A stretch of 10,302 nucleotides of DNA from an uncultured Oscillospiraceae bacterium (GCA_900763995.1 CAAFMK010000148.1:1-10302); one strand, 5' to 3'. Shown: positions 1 through 6,279, counted from the stretch's first letter. A program made the numbers and translations. The notes: generated from the sequence alone by a model not told the origin.

Positions 1-111
1 ATCTTGTTATATCAAGATGTGTGCAGGCTGGAATCCTTCTTGCAATTTAAGGAGAATATGGTATCCTATAGCCAGTCAATGGTCGCAAATCTGCAAAAAG
101 GAATGGATTCA

Positions 112-870
112 ATGAATTATGATAAGCTTCTTCTGCTGGGGATCGAGTTGGGAAGTACTTTGATGTCCAGTGGTGCTGAGATCTATCGTGTGGAGGAATC
201 CATCAGCCGCCTGATCACCGCCTATGGACAGGAACCACAGACCTTTGTGCTTCCAAGCTGCATCTTTTTAAGCATCACGACCCCGGATGGCCCGCCTATG
301 TCTCAAATGCGCCGGATTCCTGCCCATGGAACAGATATTGAACTGCTGGAGCAGTGCAACGATTTGTGTCGTCATCTGTGTGCCCAGGTACCAGATGTGG
401 AAGAGGCCCTTGAATGTGTGCGCGGTCTGACCACCACCAGAAAGGTACACCCATCGTGGTTTACGGTGTTGGCCCATGTGGTTTCCGGCGGTTTTTTTTG
501 CCTGTTTTTTGGGGGCGCGTTTCGGGACTTTTTGTGCGCTGCCCTGTGTGGGCTGGCAGTGGGGCTGCTGTCATTGTACAGCCTACCTCTCATTGATGAC
601 CATGTTTTTCTTCGCACTCTTGTGTGTTCCGCAGCGGTATCTGCCATAGCAATTATTTCGGTCTATCTTGGTCTGGGGCTCAATGTTGAAAAAATCACCA
701 TTGGTGCGCTGATGCTGCTGGTGCCAGGGATGGCCCTGACCAATGCCATGCGGGAAATTATGGCAGGGGATATATTTTCCGGTGTCCACCGCACAGCTGA
801 GGTGATTCTGGTGGCCGCCGCCATTGCATTGGGCAGTGCGGTGCCGCTGATTCTGATGAGGGGACTGTGA
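112..870 (+). CDS. Threonine/serine exporter, DUF1212 (ThrE N-terminal / YjjP-like) subunit
   Basis: Probable inner-membrane subunit of a two-component ThrE-type amino-acid exporter. In Corynebacterium ThrE the two parts are fused; in E. coli they are split as YjjP/YjjB, which is linked to succinate export, so the substrate here is uncertain. The 252-residue product has the family's N-terminal cytoplasmic block with SSGAEIYRVEESI (residues 19-31). Hydrophobic segments follow from about residue 120 to the end, with the conserved LVPGMALTNAMREIMAGD near residue 205. ATG 112 was chosen because AAAAAGGA lies 9 nt upstream and the protein then begins right before the conserved helix. The frame is open further upstream, with alternative ATGs at 58 (AAGGAG only 3 nt away) and 103. 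The partner subunit starts 25 nt after the stop, so the two are surely co-transcribed. The promoter lies outside the window or in the first 100 bases. Confidence 0.88.
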   Translation: MNYDKLLLLGIELGSTLMSSGAEIYRVEESISRLITAYGQEPQTFVLPSCIFLSITTPDGPPMSQMRRIPAHGTDIELLEQCNDLCRHLCAQVPDVEEALECVRGLTTTRKVHPSWFTVLAHVVSGGFFCLFFGGAFRDFLCAALCGLAVGLLSLYSLPLIDDHVFLRTLVCSAAVSAIAIISVYLGLGLNVEKITIGALMLLVPGMALTNAMREIMAGDIFSGVHRTAEVILVAAAIALGSAVPLILMRGL

Positions 871-895
871 GGCGAGGAGAATGAAAGAGGATCTG

Positions 896-1333
896 ATGTA
901 TTTCCTGCCCTGTCTCTGGGCGTTCTTCGCCTGCCTGGGCTTTGGTGTGGTGTACAATATCCAGGGCAGGGGAAATTTGATCTGTGGCTTCGGGGCTGCG
1001 CTGGGATGGTTTGTATATCTTCTGGCACAGAAGATGGGAGCGGGGGATATTTTTGCAGCCTTTCTGGCCGCTATGGTCATTGCAGGGTACTCTGAATGGA
1101 TGGCCCGGATACGGCGCTGCCCGGTTACTGGCTATTTACAGGTGGCCCTGCTCCCCCTGGTTCCCGGTTCTGGGATCTACCACTCCATGCAGTGTGCTAT
1201 CAATGGGGACACCCAGCTTTTTTTGGATACCCTTATGCACACCTTTGGCTTTGCAGCTGCTCTGTCTATGGGGGCTATGCTCACCTCTTCCACGCTGCGG
1301 GCCCTGTTGTTCCGTCCCCGGATCAAAAGATAA
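896..1333 (+). CDS. Threonine/serine exporter, DUF3815 (ThrE_2 / YjjB-like) subunit
   Basis: Small integral membrane partner of the preceding DUF1212 protein; together they correspond to a full-length ThrE exporter. The 145-residue product is almost entirely hydrophobic, with about four to five membrane segments. It shows the family pattern: a first helix ending in LGFGVVYN, then GFGAALGWFVYLL. Further on, RRCPVTGYLQVALLPLVPGSG (split here as RRCPVTGYLQ and VALLPLVPGSG) carries the conserved PLVPG turn near residue 90. ATG 896 is preferred because GAGG (887-890) lies 5 nt upstream and homologues begin just before this first helix. ATG 881 is also possible, but its GAGGAG is only 1 nt away. 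The family call is firm; the transported compound is not known. Confidence 0.87.
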   Translation: MYFLPCLWAFFACLGFGVVYNIQGRGNLICGFGAALGWFVYLLAQKMGAGDIFAAFLAAMVIAGYSEWMARIRRCPVTGYLQVALLPLVPGSGIYHSMQCAINGDTQLFLDTLMHTFGFAAALSMGAMLTSSTLRALLFRPRIKR

Positions 1334-1395
1334 AGATGGCGTGGACAGTATCAGCACATCGGCCCACCGCCTGCAAAAATAGAGGGTAACAGACT

Positions 1396-1435
1396 AAAAT
1401 CCGCCGGAATCTCAGGATTCTGACGGATTTCTTTC
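1396..1435 (+). terminator. Rho-independent terminator after the exporter pair
   Basis: AAATCCG (1397-1403) pairs with CGGATTT (1424-1430), and inner GAATC pairs with GATTC around a TCAG loop. One C-A mismatch interrupts an approximately 15-bp stem. It is followed by CTTTCTT on the plus strand. On the minus strand the hairpin is followed by TTTTAG, so it might work both ways. It sits 62 nt after the DUF3815 stop, the expected end of that operon. Confidence 0.75.
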
Positions 1436-1563
1436 TTGCATCTGAAGCCTGCACATGGGACAACCCATAAAAACCCTGCGTATGCCTTCTACGGTCATGG
1501 CGCTTAGGTCGCAATCAGACGGCAGTCAGAATAGCCAGATCAATGCTCTGCCACAAAGCGGCT

Positions 1564-1665
1564 ATGTATAAAAATATCCAAAAAGATGAATACTTAAACA
1601 GATATACATGGATATTATGAAAAAATATACATTTAAGTCTTGACAATCCGAAAAAATATGTATAT
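1564..1665. repeat. Repeated ATATACAT-type octamer in the importer promoter region
   Basis: The octamer ATATACAT occurs at 1602-1609 and 1625-1632. Its exact reverse complement ATGTATAT is at 1658-1665, and a 7/8 inverted copy ATGTATAA is at 1564-1571. The last exact copy overlaps the -10 box of the importer promoter. In addition, GAAAAAATAT occurs directly repeated at 1619-1628 and 1650-1659, 31 bp apart, about three helical turns. This layout is compatible with binding sites for a regulator or with a curved upstream element. No known operator consensus (CodY, ArgR) fits convincingly. In AT-rich DNA some of this may be chance. Confidence 0.4.
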
Positions 1666-1668
1666 GAT
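1640..1668 (+). promoter_or_regulatory. SigA-type promoter for the ABC importer operon
   Basis: A perfect -35 box TTGACA (1640-1645) and a -10 box TATGAT (1663-1668) are separated by exactly 17 nt. Transcription would begin near 1675, giving a leader of about 50 nt before the ATG at 1726. The stretch upstream is AT-rich and carries the octamer repeats described separately. Confidence 0.87.
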
Positions 1669-1725
1669 AGGGACACAAAACATGAGGTCTGCAACAGGCT
1701 TTGGAAAGAATTAGAGGGATTGAAC

Positions 1726-2538
1726 ATGAAAAAGAGTCTTGCATTATTGATGAGTGCGCTCATGCTGCTTGGCATGACAGCCTGTGGCTCCACGCCTGCA
1801 CAGAGCCAGTCCAGCGGCAGCGCCAGTGGGAGCGGTAAAAAGGGCGAGGTGCTGACAGTGGGTCTGTCCGGTGACCTCCCTCCCTTTGAGTTCTACGCCC
1901 AGACCGATGGCGGCCGGGCTTTGGTAGGCGCTGATGTGAAGCTGGCTGAGCATATTGCCGATGAGCTGGGGATGGAGCTGGAGCTGGTGGATATGGCCTT
2001 TGACGGACTGCTGGGCAGCCTGAATGAGGGCAAGATCGACTTGGTGATTTCCGGCATGAGCGTAGACCCAGCCCGGAAGTGCCTGTACTCCGACCCCTAT
2101 TTTGAGGCAGGTCAGGCCCTGCTGGTGCCCGCTGGCAATGAGAAAGTCTTTGCCTCTCTGGAGGAGCTGATGGGCCACAAGATCGGTGGCCAGATGGGTT
2201 CCCTTCAGCAGGAGCTGGCTGAGACCTACGCCGGCAAGGACAGCGCCCAGATCGTGAACAATGTCCAGGACATGATCATGATGGTCTCTGAGGGCAAGCT
2301 GGAAGGTATGTTCTGTGAGACTGTTGTGGCCCAGAGTGCCATTCAGAAGAGTGACAAGGTGGCTATCGCAGAGCTGGAGGTTCCCTCTGACAGAAATTTG
2401 GTTGCTGTGTGCATGAAGGAAGGCAACACCGAGATGGCAGACAAGATCAACCCCATCATCGCTGAGGTGGTGGAGCAGAATCTGTACGGTGACTGGATGA
2501 CCCAGTACCTGAGTGTGGAGGAAGTCCCCCAGGCATAA
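1726..2538 (+). CDS. Amino-acid ABC transporter, substrate-binding lipoprotein (SBP_bac_3 family)
   Basis: Extracytoplasmic, lipid-anchored solute-binding protein of a polar amino-acid ABC importer. The 270-residue precursor has a lipoprotein signal peptide (KK, then a hydrophobic core) with the lipidated Cys at residue 20 (GMTAC). A Ser/Gly-rich linker follows to about residue 40. Family-3 landmarks are GLSGDLPPFEF (46-56), the FDGLLGSLNEGKIDLVISG block (split: FDGLLGSLNEG, KIDLVISG; 92-110), then DPARKCLYSDPYF (114-126). R117 is the likely alpha-carboxylate contact. GQMGSLQQEL (155-164) and E198 in MFCETVV are also present. The PS01039 signature region reads GADVKLAEHIADEL, with Ala and Lys where Phe/Tyr and Asp/Glu are usual, so the ligand may be non-standard. 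ATG 1726 was chosen because AGAGGG lies 7 nt upstream and it begins the signal peptide; a TTG at 1720 is unlikely. It is the first gene of the operon with permease, ATPase and an opine dehydrogenase. Confidence 0.92.
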   Translation: MKKSLALLMSALMLLGMTACGSTPAQSQSSGSASGSGKKGEVLTVGLSGDLPPFEFYAQTDGGRALVGADVKLAEHIADELGMELELVDMAFDGLLGSLNEGKIDLVISGMSVDPARKCLYSDPYFEAGQALLVPAGNEKVFASLEELMGHKIGGQMGSLQQELAETYAGKDSAQIVNNVQDMIMMVSEGKLEGMFCETVVAQSAIQKSDKVAIAELEVPSDRNLVAVCMKEGNTEMADKINPIIAEVVEQNLYGDWMTQYLSVEEVPQA

Positions 2539-2556
2539 GTGAATGACTGACAAATT

Positions 2557-2593
2557 CAACCGGGCCGGAAGCTGCTTCCAGTTCCGGTTGTTG
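2557..2593 (+). terminator. Intercistronic hairpin, possible attenuating terminator or mRNA stabiliser
   Basis: CAACCGG (2557-2563) pairs with CCGGTTG (2584-2590), and inside it GGAAG (2567-2571) pairs with CTTCC (2575-2579) around CTG. The tail is only TTGTC, so termination would be partial. A hairpin between a binding-protein gene and its permease is a common way to keep the binding protein in excess. Confidence 0.5.
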
Positions 2594-2605
2594 TCATGCT
2601 ATAAT
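2576..2605 (+). promoter_or_regulatory. Possible internal extended -10 promoter for permease and ATPase genes
   Basis: The sequence TGCTATAAT (2597-2605) is a perfect extended -10 element (TGn plus TATAAT). The best -35 candidate, TTCCAG (2576-2581), is poor and 18 nt away; it lies within the intercistronic hairpin. Extended -10 promoters can work without a good -35. Transcription would begin near 2612, 29 nt before the permease ATG. Confidence 0.4.
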
Positions 2606-2640
2606 CTTAGTTGTGCACACAGCACAGATAGGAGTATCAC

Positions 2641-3345
2641 ATGAAATTATTGGAAGATATCGTTTATATCATTACAAATTTCTGGCCCTACTACCTGGAG
2701 GGAGCCAGAAATACTGTGATTCTTGCGCTGTTTGGCATTGTGGGTGGTGTCACCTGCGGCCTGCTGATCACCTTGATACGGCTGGCAAAGGGAAAAAACT
2801 TTCTGGCGGTTCTGATGCGCACCTTTGCCAAAGTCTATGTTGAGGTGTTCCGCGGCACTCCCGTCATCGTGCAGCTGTGGATCGCTGTCTTTGCCATTCC
2901 CATCTCCATTCAGGGCAATCTGCTGGGGATGAAATACGAGTTTCTGATCCCCTGTTTGATCGCCATCTGCCTCAACAGTGGTGCCTATGTCTCTGAGATC
3001 TTCCGGGCCGGCATCGAGGCGGTGGATCGCGGCCAGATGGAGGCCGCCGTCTGCGTGGGCATGAAGCACGGGATGGCCATGCGGCTCATCATCCTGCCCC
3101 AGGCCATTAAAAATGTGCTTCCTGCGCTGTGTAATGAGTTTATCACCCTGGTCAAAGAGACCGCCGTGGTCTCCTATCTGGGCGTTGCAGACCTGTTCTA
3201 CAGCAACAATGTGGTCAAAACCATGACTTACATTATGCTGCCCAGCTTTATTGTGCTGGCCATGTGCTACTTCATACTGTGCTTTGCAACCAGCAAGGCA
3301 GTGGGCATACTGGAAAGGAGATTGCATCAGGATGATCGACACTAA
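2641..3345 (+). CDS. Amino-acid ABC transporter permease (HisM/GlnP type)
   Basis: Inner-membrane channel subunit of the amino-acid importer, expected to work as a homodimer because no second permease is encoded nearby. The 234-residue protein has about five membrane segments. It carries the family blocks FRGTPVIVQLW (70-80), LNSGAYVSEIFRAGI (111-125) and the EAA loop EAAVCVG...ILPQAIKNVLP (134-161), which docks on the ATPase. AGGAG (2630-2634) is 6 nt before the ATG, supporting this start. The last 14 bases overlap the ATPase gene, so the two are probably translationally coupled. Length and motifs are standard and the gene looks intact. Confidence 0.93.
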   Translation: MKLLEDIVYIITNFWPYYLEGARNTVILALFGIVGGVTCGLLITLIRLAKGKNFLAVLMRTFAKVYVEVFRGTPVIVQLWIAVFAIPISIQGNLLGMKYEFLIPCLIAICLNSGAYVSEIFRAGIEAVDRGQMEAAVCVGMKHGMAMRLIILPQAIKNVLPALCNEFITLVKETAVVSYLGVADLFYSNNVVKTMTYIMLPSFIVLAMCYFILCFATSKAVGILERRLHQDDRH

Positions 3346-4060
3346 GGGATTGAAAAAGAGCTTTGGTAAGCTGGAAGTATTAAAGGGCATTGATGCACAC
3401 GTCGCCAAGGGCGAGGTTGTGGTGGTCATCGGCCCCTCCGGCTCTGGCAAGAGCACCTTTTTGCGCTGTCTGAACCGGCTGGAGGAGCCCACCGCAGGCC
3501 AGATCATTTTTGAGGAGCAGGACATCACCGATCCGGCGGTTGACATCTCTAGGATCCGCCAGAAGATGGGCATGGTCTTTCAGCAGTTCAATCTGTTCAA
3601 CAACCTGTCCATTCTGGACAATATCACCGTAGGCCCCACCCGGGTAAAGGGAGTTTCAACAGAGAATGCCACCGCCAAGGCCTATGAGCTGTTGGAGCGG
3701 GTCGGGCTGCGGGATAAGGCGAACAACTTCCCCAGCCAGCTGTCCGGCGGACAAAAGCAGAGAATTGCCATTGTGCGTGCCCTGGCCATGGAACCTGATG
3801 TGATGCTCTTTGACGAGCCCACCTCCGCACTTGACCCTGAGATGGTGGGTGAGGTGCTGGATGTTATGAAGTCCCTGGCCAAGGAGGGTATGACCATGGT
3901 CATCGTCACCCATGAGATGGGCTTTGCCAAAGAGGTGGGTGACCGTGTGCTGTTTATGGATCAGGGCTATGTTCTGGAGGAGGGCACACCAGATGAGATT
4001 TTCAATCATCCAAAGCACGCCAGAACCCAGGAATTTCTCTCCAAGGTTTTGAATACCTGA
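3332..4060 (+). CDS. Amino-acid ABC transporter ATP-binding protein (GlnQ/HisP type)
   Basis: Cytoplasmic ATPase that powers the importer. The 242-residue product shows all motifs in order: Walker A GPSGSGKST (34-42), Q-loop VFQQFNLF (82-89), signature LSGGQKQR (137-144), Walker B VMLFDEPTSALD (157-168) and H-loop VTHEMGF (192-198, switch His 194). The length matches polar amino-acid transporter ATPases. The start at 3332 overlaps the permease end by 14 nt. AAAGGAG (3314-3320) lies 11 nt upstream inside the permease gene, slightly far. A longer reading from 3251 would run through permease code and lacks any family match, so it is rejected. The opine-dehydrogenase-family gene follows after 75 nt. 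Confidence 0.95.
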   Translation: MIDTKGLKKSFGKLEVLKGIDAHVAKGEVVVVIGPSGSGKSTFLRCLNRLEEPTAGQIIFEEQDITDPAVDISRIRQKMGMVFQQFNLFNNLSILDNITVGPTRVKGVSTENATAKAYELLERVGLRDKANNFPSQLSGGQKQRIAIVRALAMEPDVMLFDEPTSALDPEMVGEVLDVMKSLAKEGMTMVIVTHEMGFAKEVGDRVLFMDQGYVLEEGTPDEIFNHPKHARTQEFLSKVLNT

Positions 4061-4073
4061 TGAAAAGGCGGTT

Positions 4074-4103
4074 TTTCCACATATCCATGCTGGATGGTGG
4101 AAA
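4074..4103 (+). other. Strong hairpin between the ATPase and opine dehydrogenase genes
   Basis: TTTCCAC (4074-4080) pairs with GTGGAAA (4097-4103), and ATCCA (4083-4087) pairs with TGGAT (4091-4095) around a TGC loop. Only a small asymmetric internal loop interrupts it. No T-run follows, so it is unlikely to be a terminator. A role in mRNA processing or in setting the level of the downstream gene is inference. The in-frame ATG at 4094 is buried in this hairpin, which argues against it as a start. Confidence 0.45.
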
Positions 4104-4135
4104 CTGGAGTACAACAAAGACAAGGTGAGAATAAA

Positions 4136-5251
4136 ATGGATCATACAGTGACGATTATAGGGGCTGGCAATGGGGGGATCACAGCGGCCTACCACCTGGC
4201 CCACCTGGGCAGAGAGGTCTGTTTATACGACTCCCCGTCCTTTCCCAAGCAGATCAAGGCCGTTAACAAAGCCGGCGGTATTCGGGCCATGGATGAGCAC
4301 AATGGAAATTCCCTCCTATTGGGTGGATTTCGATCAGTGGCCAAGGCCACAACAGATATTGTGCAGGCGGTGGAATTTTCAGACACCATGATCATGATCT
4401 GCCCGTCCTTTGCCCAGGAGGTTTTGTTTGCCTCCATGATTCCCCATCTGCGGGACGGCCAGATTCTGATTACCATGCCGGGTAACTTTGCCAGTCTGGT
4501 CTTTCAGCGGATGCTGGATCAGTCAGAGCGCAGAGGATTGGACATCACCTTTGTGGACGCCATCAGCATCCCATGGGCCACCCGGCTGTCTGGCCCTGCA
4601 CAGGTGGATATTATGGGCCTGAAGCAGTTTTTGCCTGTTAGTATTTTCCCTAAGTCACACGGGGTGGACGCCGTGAAAAGACGGATCGAGGATGTGATCC
4701 CTATCCCGGTGGAGTATTTGCAGACCCCTCTGGAGGCCGGGATGGAAAACATCAATTTTGGCGGCCACCCCCTGATGACCACCGTTAATATTGGGCTTTT
4801 GGAAAATTTTCATGGAGCGTTTACTTATTATCAGGACTGCTGTAGTCCTGCCACCGCCCGTGCCACAGCAAAGATGGATGAGGAGCGTCTTTCCGTTGGC
4901 AGGGCCTATGGATATTCCCTCCGCCCGGAGCTGGAGGCCATGAATGCCTTGTACGACAGTCACTATGAAAGCGTATATGACTTCAACCGGGCATCCTCCA
5001 CCCATGGGAAGGTCAAGGACGCCCCAGACTCCTCCCGTGTGCGCTATATCACAGAGGATGTCCCCTATCTGCTGGTACCTATTTTCCAGCTGGGGGAGAA
5101 GGCGGGCCTGCGCTGTAAAATTATGGAGTCAGTCATTTGTCTGGCCTCTGCCTACAACGATGAGGACTACCTGAAAACCGGGCGTACCCTGGAGCAGATG
5201 GGCCTTGCCCACCTCTCGCCGGAGGAAATCAAAGAGTTTCTGGCTGGCTGA
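4136..5251 (+). CDS. NAD/NADP octopine/nopaline dehydrogenase family protein (opine dehydrogenase-like)
   Basis: Cytoplasmic oxidoreductase of the opine dehydrogenase family. Known members reductively couple an amino acid to a 2-oxo acid with NAD(P)H, or run the reverse. The 371-residue protein begins with a Rossmann fold, dinucleotide motif VTIIGAGNGG (5-14), with a plausible first-domain end near residue 185. The C-terminal octopine-DH helical domain has NFGGHPLMTTVNIG around residue 211. His211 aligns by eye with the catalytic His of the family. After it come YYQDCCSP and the DEERLSVGRAYGY helix. ATG 4136 was chosen because AAGGTGA lies about 6-7 nt upstream and the Rossmann strand then starts at residue 4; ATG 4094 adds an unconserved tail. 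Last gene of the importer operon, which suggests it acts on the imported compound. Substrate and direction of reaction are not known. A ketopantoate-reductase-like relative is the main alternative. Confidence 0.85.
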   Translation: MDHTVTIIGAGNGGITAAYHLAHLGREVCLYDSPSFPKQIKAVNKAGGIRAMDEHNGNSLLLGGFRSVAKATTDIVQAVEFSDTMIMICPSFAQEVLFASMIPHLRDGQILITMPGNFASLVFQRMLDQSERRGLDITFVDAISIPWATRLSGPAQVDIMGLKQFLPVSIFPKSHGVDAVKRRIEDVIPIPVEYLQTPLEAGMENINFGGHPLMTTVNIGLLENFHGAFTYYQDCCSPATARATAKMDEERLSVGRAYGYSLRPELEAMNALYDSHYESVYDFNRASSTHGKVKDAPDSSRVRYITEDVPYLLVPIFQLGEKAGLRCKIMESVICLASAYNDEDYLKTGRTLEQMGLAHLSPEEIKEFLAG

Positions 5252-5287
5252 GGGGGATCGTCCTCTGGGCAGATCCTCAGCCCTTTT
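5246..5287 (+). terminator. First terminator hairpin of the importer operon, overlapping the stop codon
   Basis: GGCTGAGG (5246-5253) pairs with CCTCAGCC (5275-5282), with a 21-nt loop, and is followed by CTTTT. The left arm contains the TGA stop of the dehydrogenase gene. It is weaker than the second hairpin just downstream. Confidence 0.45.
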
Positions 5288-5306
5288 GAATACCCTGGAT
5301 AAACTG

Positions 5307-5346
5307 ATACCGGACAGGAACTACATGGTTCCTGTCCGGTATTTCT
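5307..5346 (+). terminator. Perfect 15-bp inverted repeat, probable bidirectional terminator
   Basis: The arms 5307-5321 and 5328-5342 are exact reverse complements (ATACCGGACAGGAAC) around a TACATG loop. The plus-strand tail ATTTCT is modest. It lies between the importer operon and the convergent zinc-ribbon remnant, whose stop is at 5349, so it can serve both. Confidence 0.75.
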
Positions 5347-5348
5347 CA

Positions 5349-5525
5349 TCATGTGTGTCCCTCTACAGGGGATCGCTGGGCCAGTTCAGCCTCTGCGGCT
5401 TCCAAAAGGGCCAGTTGATTTGGATAGTGGCAACCACACAGCTGGCACAGGTATACTTGTTATGGGGATTGGGGATAACAGCATCACGCTGTTGGAGGTT
5501 ATGGTTTCCATCTGGGACAAATCAT
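5349..5525 (-). pseudogene. Small zinc-ribbon protein gene with two compensating 2-nt frame changes
   Basis: On the minus strand from ATG 5525 the reading is MICPR and then breaks; a second frame reads GNHNLQQRDAVIPN followed by PHNKYTCASC. A third frame then reads GCHYPNQLALLEAAEAEL, followed by AQRSPVEGHT and a TGA at 5351-5349. Joined, they make 58 residues with two CxxCG knuckles, CPRCG and CASCG, typical of a zinc ribbon. The first break fits loss of two bases (TGTGG became TGG); the second fits gain of a TG (TGTGG became TGTGTGG). The total length stays a multiple of three. Either the gene is inactive or the sequence has errors at these sites. The start has only a weak ribosome site (AGGAAAG, 12 nt or so away). 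Family and function are not recognised beyond the ribbon. Confidence 0.6.
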
Positions 5526-5526
5526 C

Positions 5527-5555
5527 TTGACCCACTTTCCTGTGGATGGTATACT
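5527..5555 (+). promoter_or_regulatory. SigA-type promoter for the trmO-darA cluster
   Basis: TTGACC (5527-5532) and TATACT (5550-5555) are spaced by 17 nt, each one base off consensus. Transcription would start near 5562, about 37 nt before the trmO ATG. It abuts the start of the divergent zinc-ribbon remnant at 5525. Confidence 0.8.
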
Positions 5556-5598
5556 AAGCTAAAGTAAGAAACACCAGAAGACTGGAGGAAGGCACACC

Positions 5599-6279
5599 AT
5601 GAAAGCCATTGCCCATATCCGCAGTGATTTTTCAGAGAAATTTGGAATCCCGCGGCAGAGTGGTCTGGTGGAGGAGCTTACCGCAACCATTGTTTTTGAG
5701 CCGGAATATCGCCAGCCAAGTGCGCTGCGTGGGCTGGAGGGTTTTTCTCATATCTGGCTGATCTGGGAGTTTTCAAAGGCCAGAAGTGAGGGCTGGTCGC
5801 CCACTGTGCGCCCTCCCAGACTGGGGGGCAACAAGCGGCTGGGGGTGTTTGCCACCCGTTCCCCCTTCCGCCCCAACTCCATCGGCCTGTCCTGCGTCCG
5901 GCTGCGTAGCATCCAGCAGGATCCAGAGCTGGGTCCGGTGCTGGTGGTGGCCGGTGCGGATCTGCTGGACAATACCCCGATTTATGATATAAAGCCCTAT
6001 CTGCCCTATGCAGACTGTAAGCCCGAGGCGGTGGGCGGCTTTGCCGCCACACCAAAGGAACCAAGCCTGGAGGTGGAAATTCCTGAGGAGTATCTGCTCC
6101 AGGTACCGCAGGAGAAGCGCAGAGCGCTCATTGGGGTGCTGGCCCAGGACCCAAGACCCCAGTATCAGGATGATGCCCAGCGGGTCTATGGGATGTCCTT
6201 TGGCGGGCTGGAGGTAAAATTTCGTGTGGAAAAGCCCAAACTCTATGTGACAGAGATCACACAAACCAGGCATTTATAG
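5599..6279 (+). CDS. trmO: tRNA (N6-threonylcarbamoyladenosine(37)-N6)-methyltransferase TrmO
   Basis: SAM-dependent enzyme of the YaeB/TsaA (UPF0066) family that N6-methylates t6A37 to m6t6A in ACY-decoding tRNA-Thr, fine-tuning decoding. The 226-residue protein shows all family landmarks. These are FGIPRQ (15-20), GFSHIWLIWEF (48-58), PPRLGGNKRLGVFATRSP (72-89) with FRPNSIGLS (90-98), and DLLDNTPIYDIKPYLPYAD (121-139). The C-terminal domain carries DPRPQY near residue 190. The TRSPFRPN block is the SAM-binding/catalytic hallmark. GGAGG (5584-5588) and AAGG precede the ATG. It is the first gene from the promoter at 5527-5555. The next gene, darA, begins 71 nt after the stop and is probably co-transcribed. 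Confidence 0.95.
   Translation: MKAIAHIRSDFSEKFGIPRQSGLVEELTATIVFEPEYRQPSALRGLEGFSHIWLIWEFSKARSEGWSPTVRPPRLGGNKRLGVFATRSPFRPNSIGLSCVRLRSIQQDPELGPVLVVAGADLLDNTPIYDIKPYLPYADCKPEAVGGFAATPKEPSLEVEIPEEYLLQVPQEKRRALIGVLAQDPRPQYQDDAQRVYGMSFGGLEVKFRVEKPKLYVTEITQTRHL

Noticed and set aside
1583..1600. ArgR-like box (TGAATACTTAAACA)
   Set aside because: Only one half-site fits; the second half matches 3 of 5 bases, as expected by chance in AT-rich DNA.
1744..2559. Long minus-strand open frame of 271 codons opposite the binding-protein gene
   Set aside because: Low-complexity His/Leu/Gln-rich shadow caused by codon bias of the true plus-strand gene; no ribosome site or family motif.
3251..3331. N-terminal extension of the ATPase to 3251
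   Set aside because: Would translate permease coding sequence in another frame; ATPase family members start at the MIDTKGLKKSFG position.
2647..3573. Minus-strand open frame of 308 codons opposite permease and ATPase
   Set aside because: Spans two well-supported genes in antisense and shows no recognisable domain.
5205..5567. Plus-strand open frame of 120 codons after the dehydrogenase
   Set aside because: Runs through two terminator hairpins and opposite the zinc-ribbon remnant; the translation has no coherent domain and no ribosome site.
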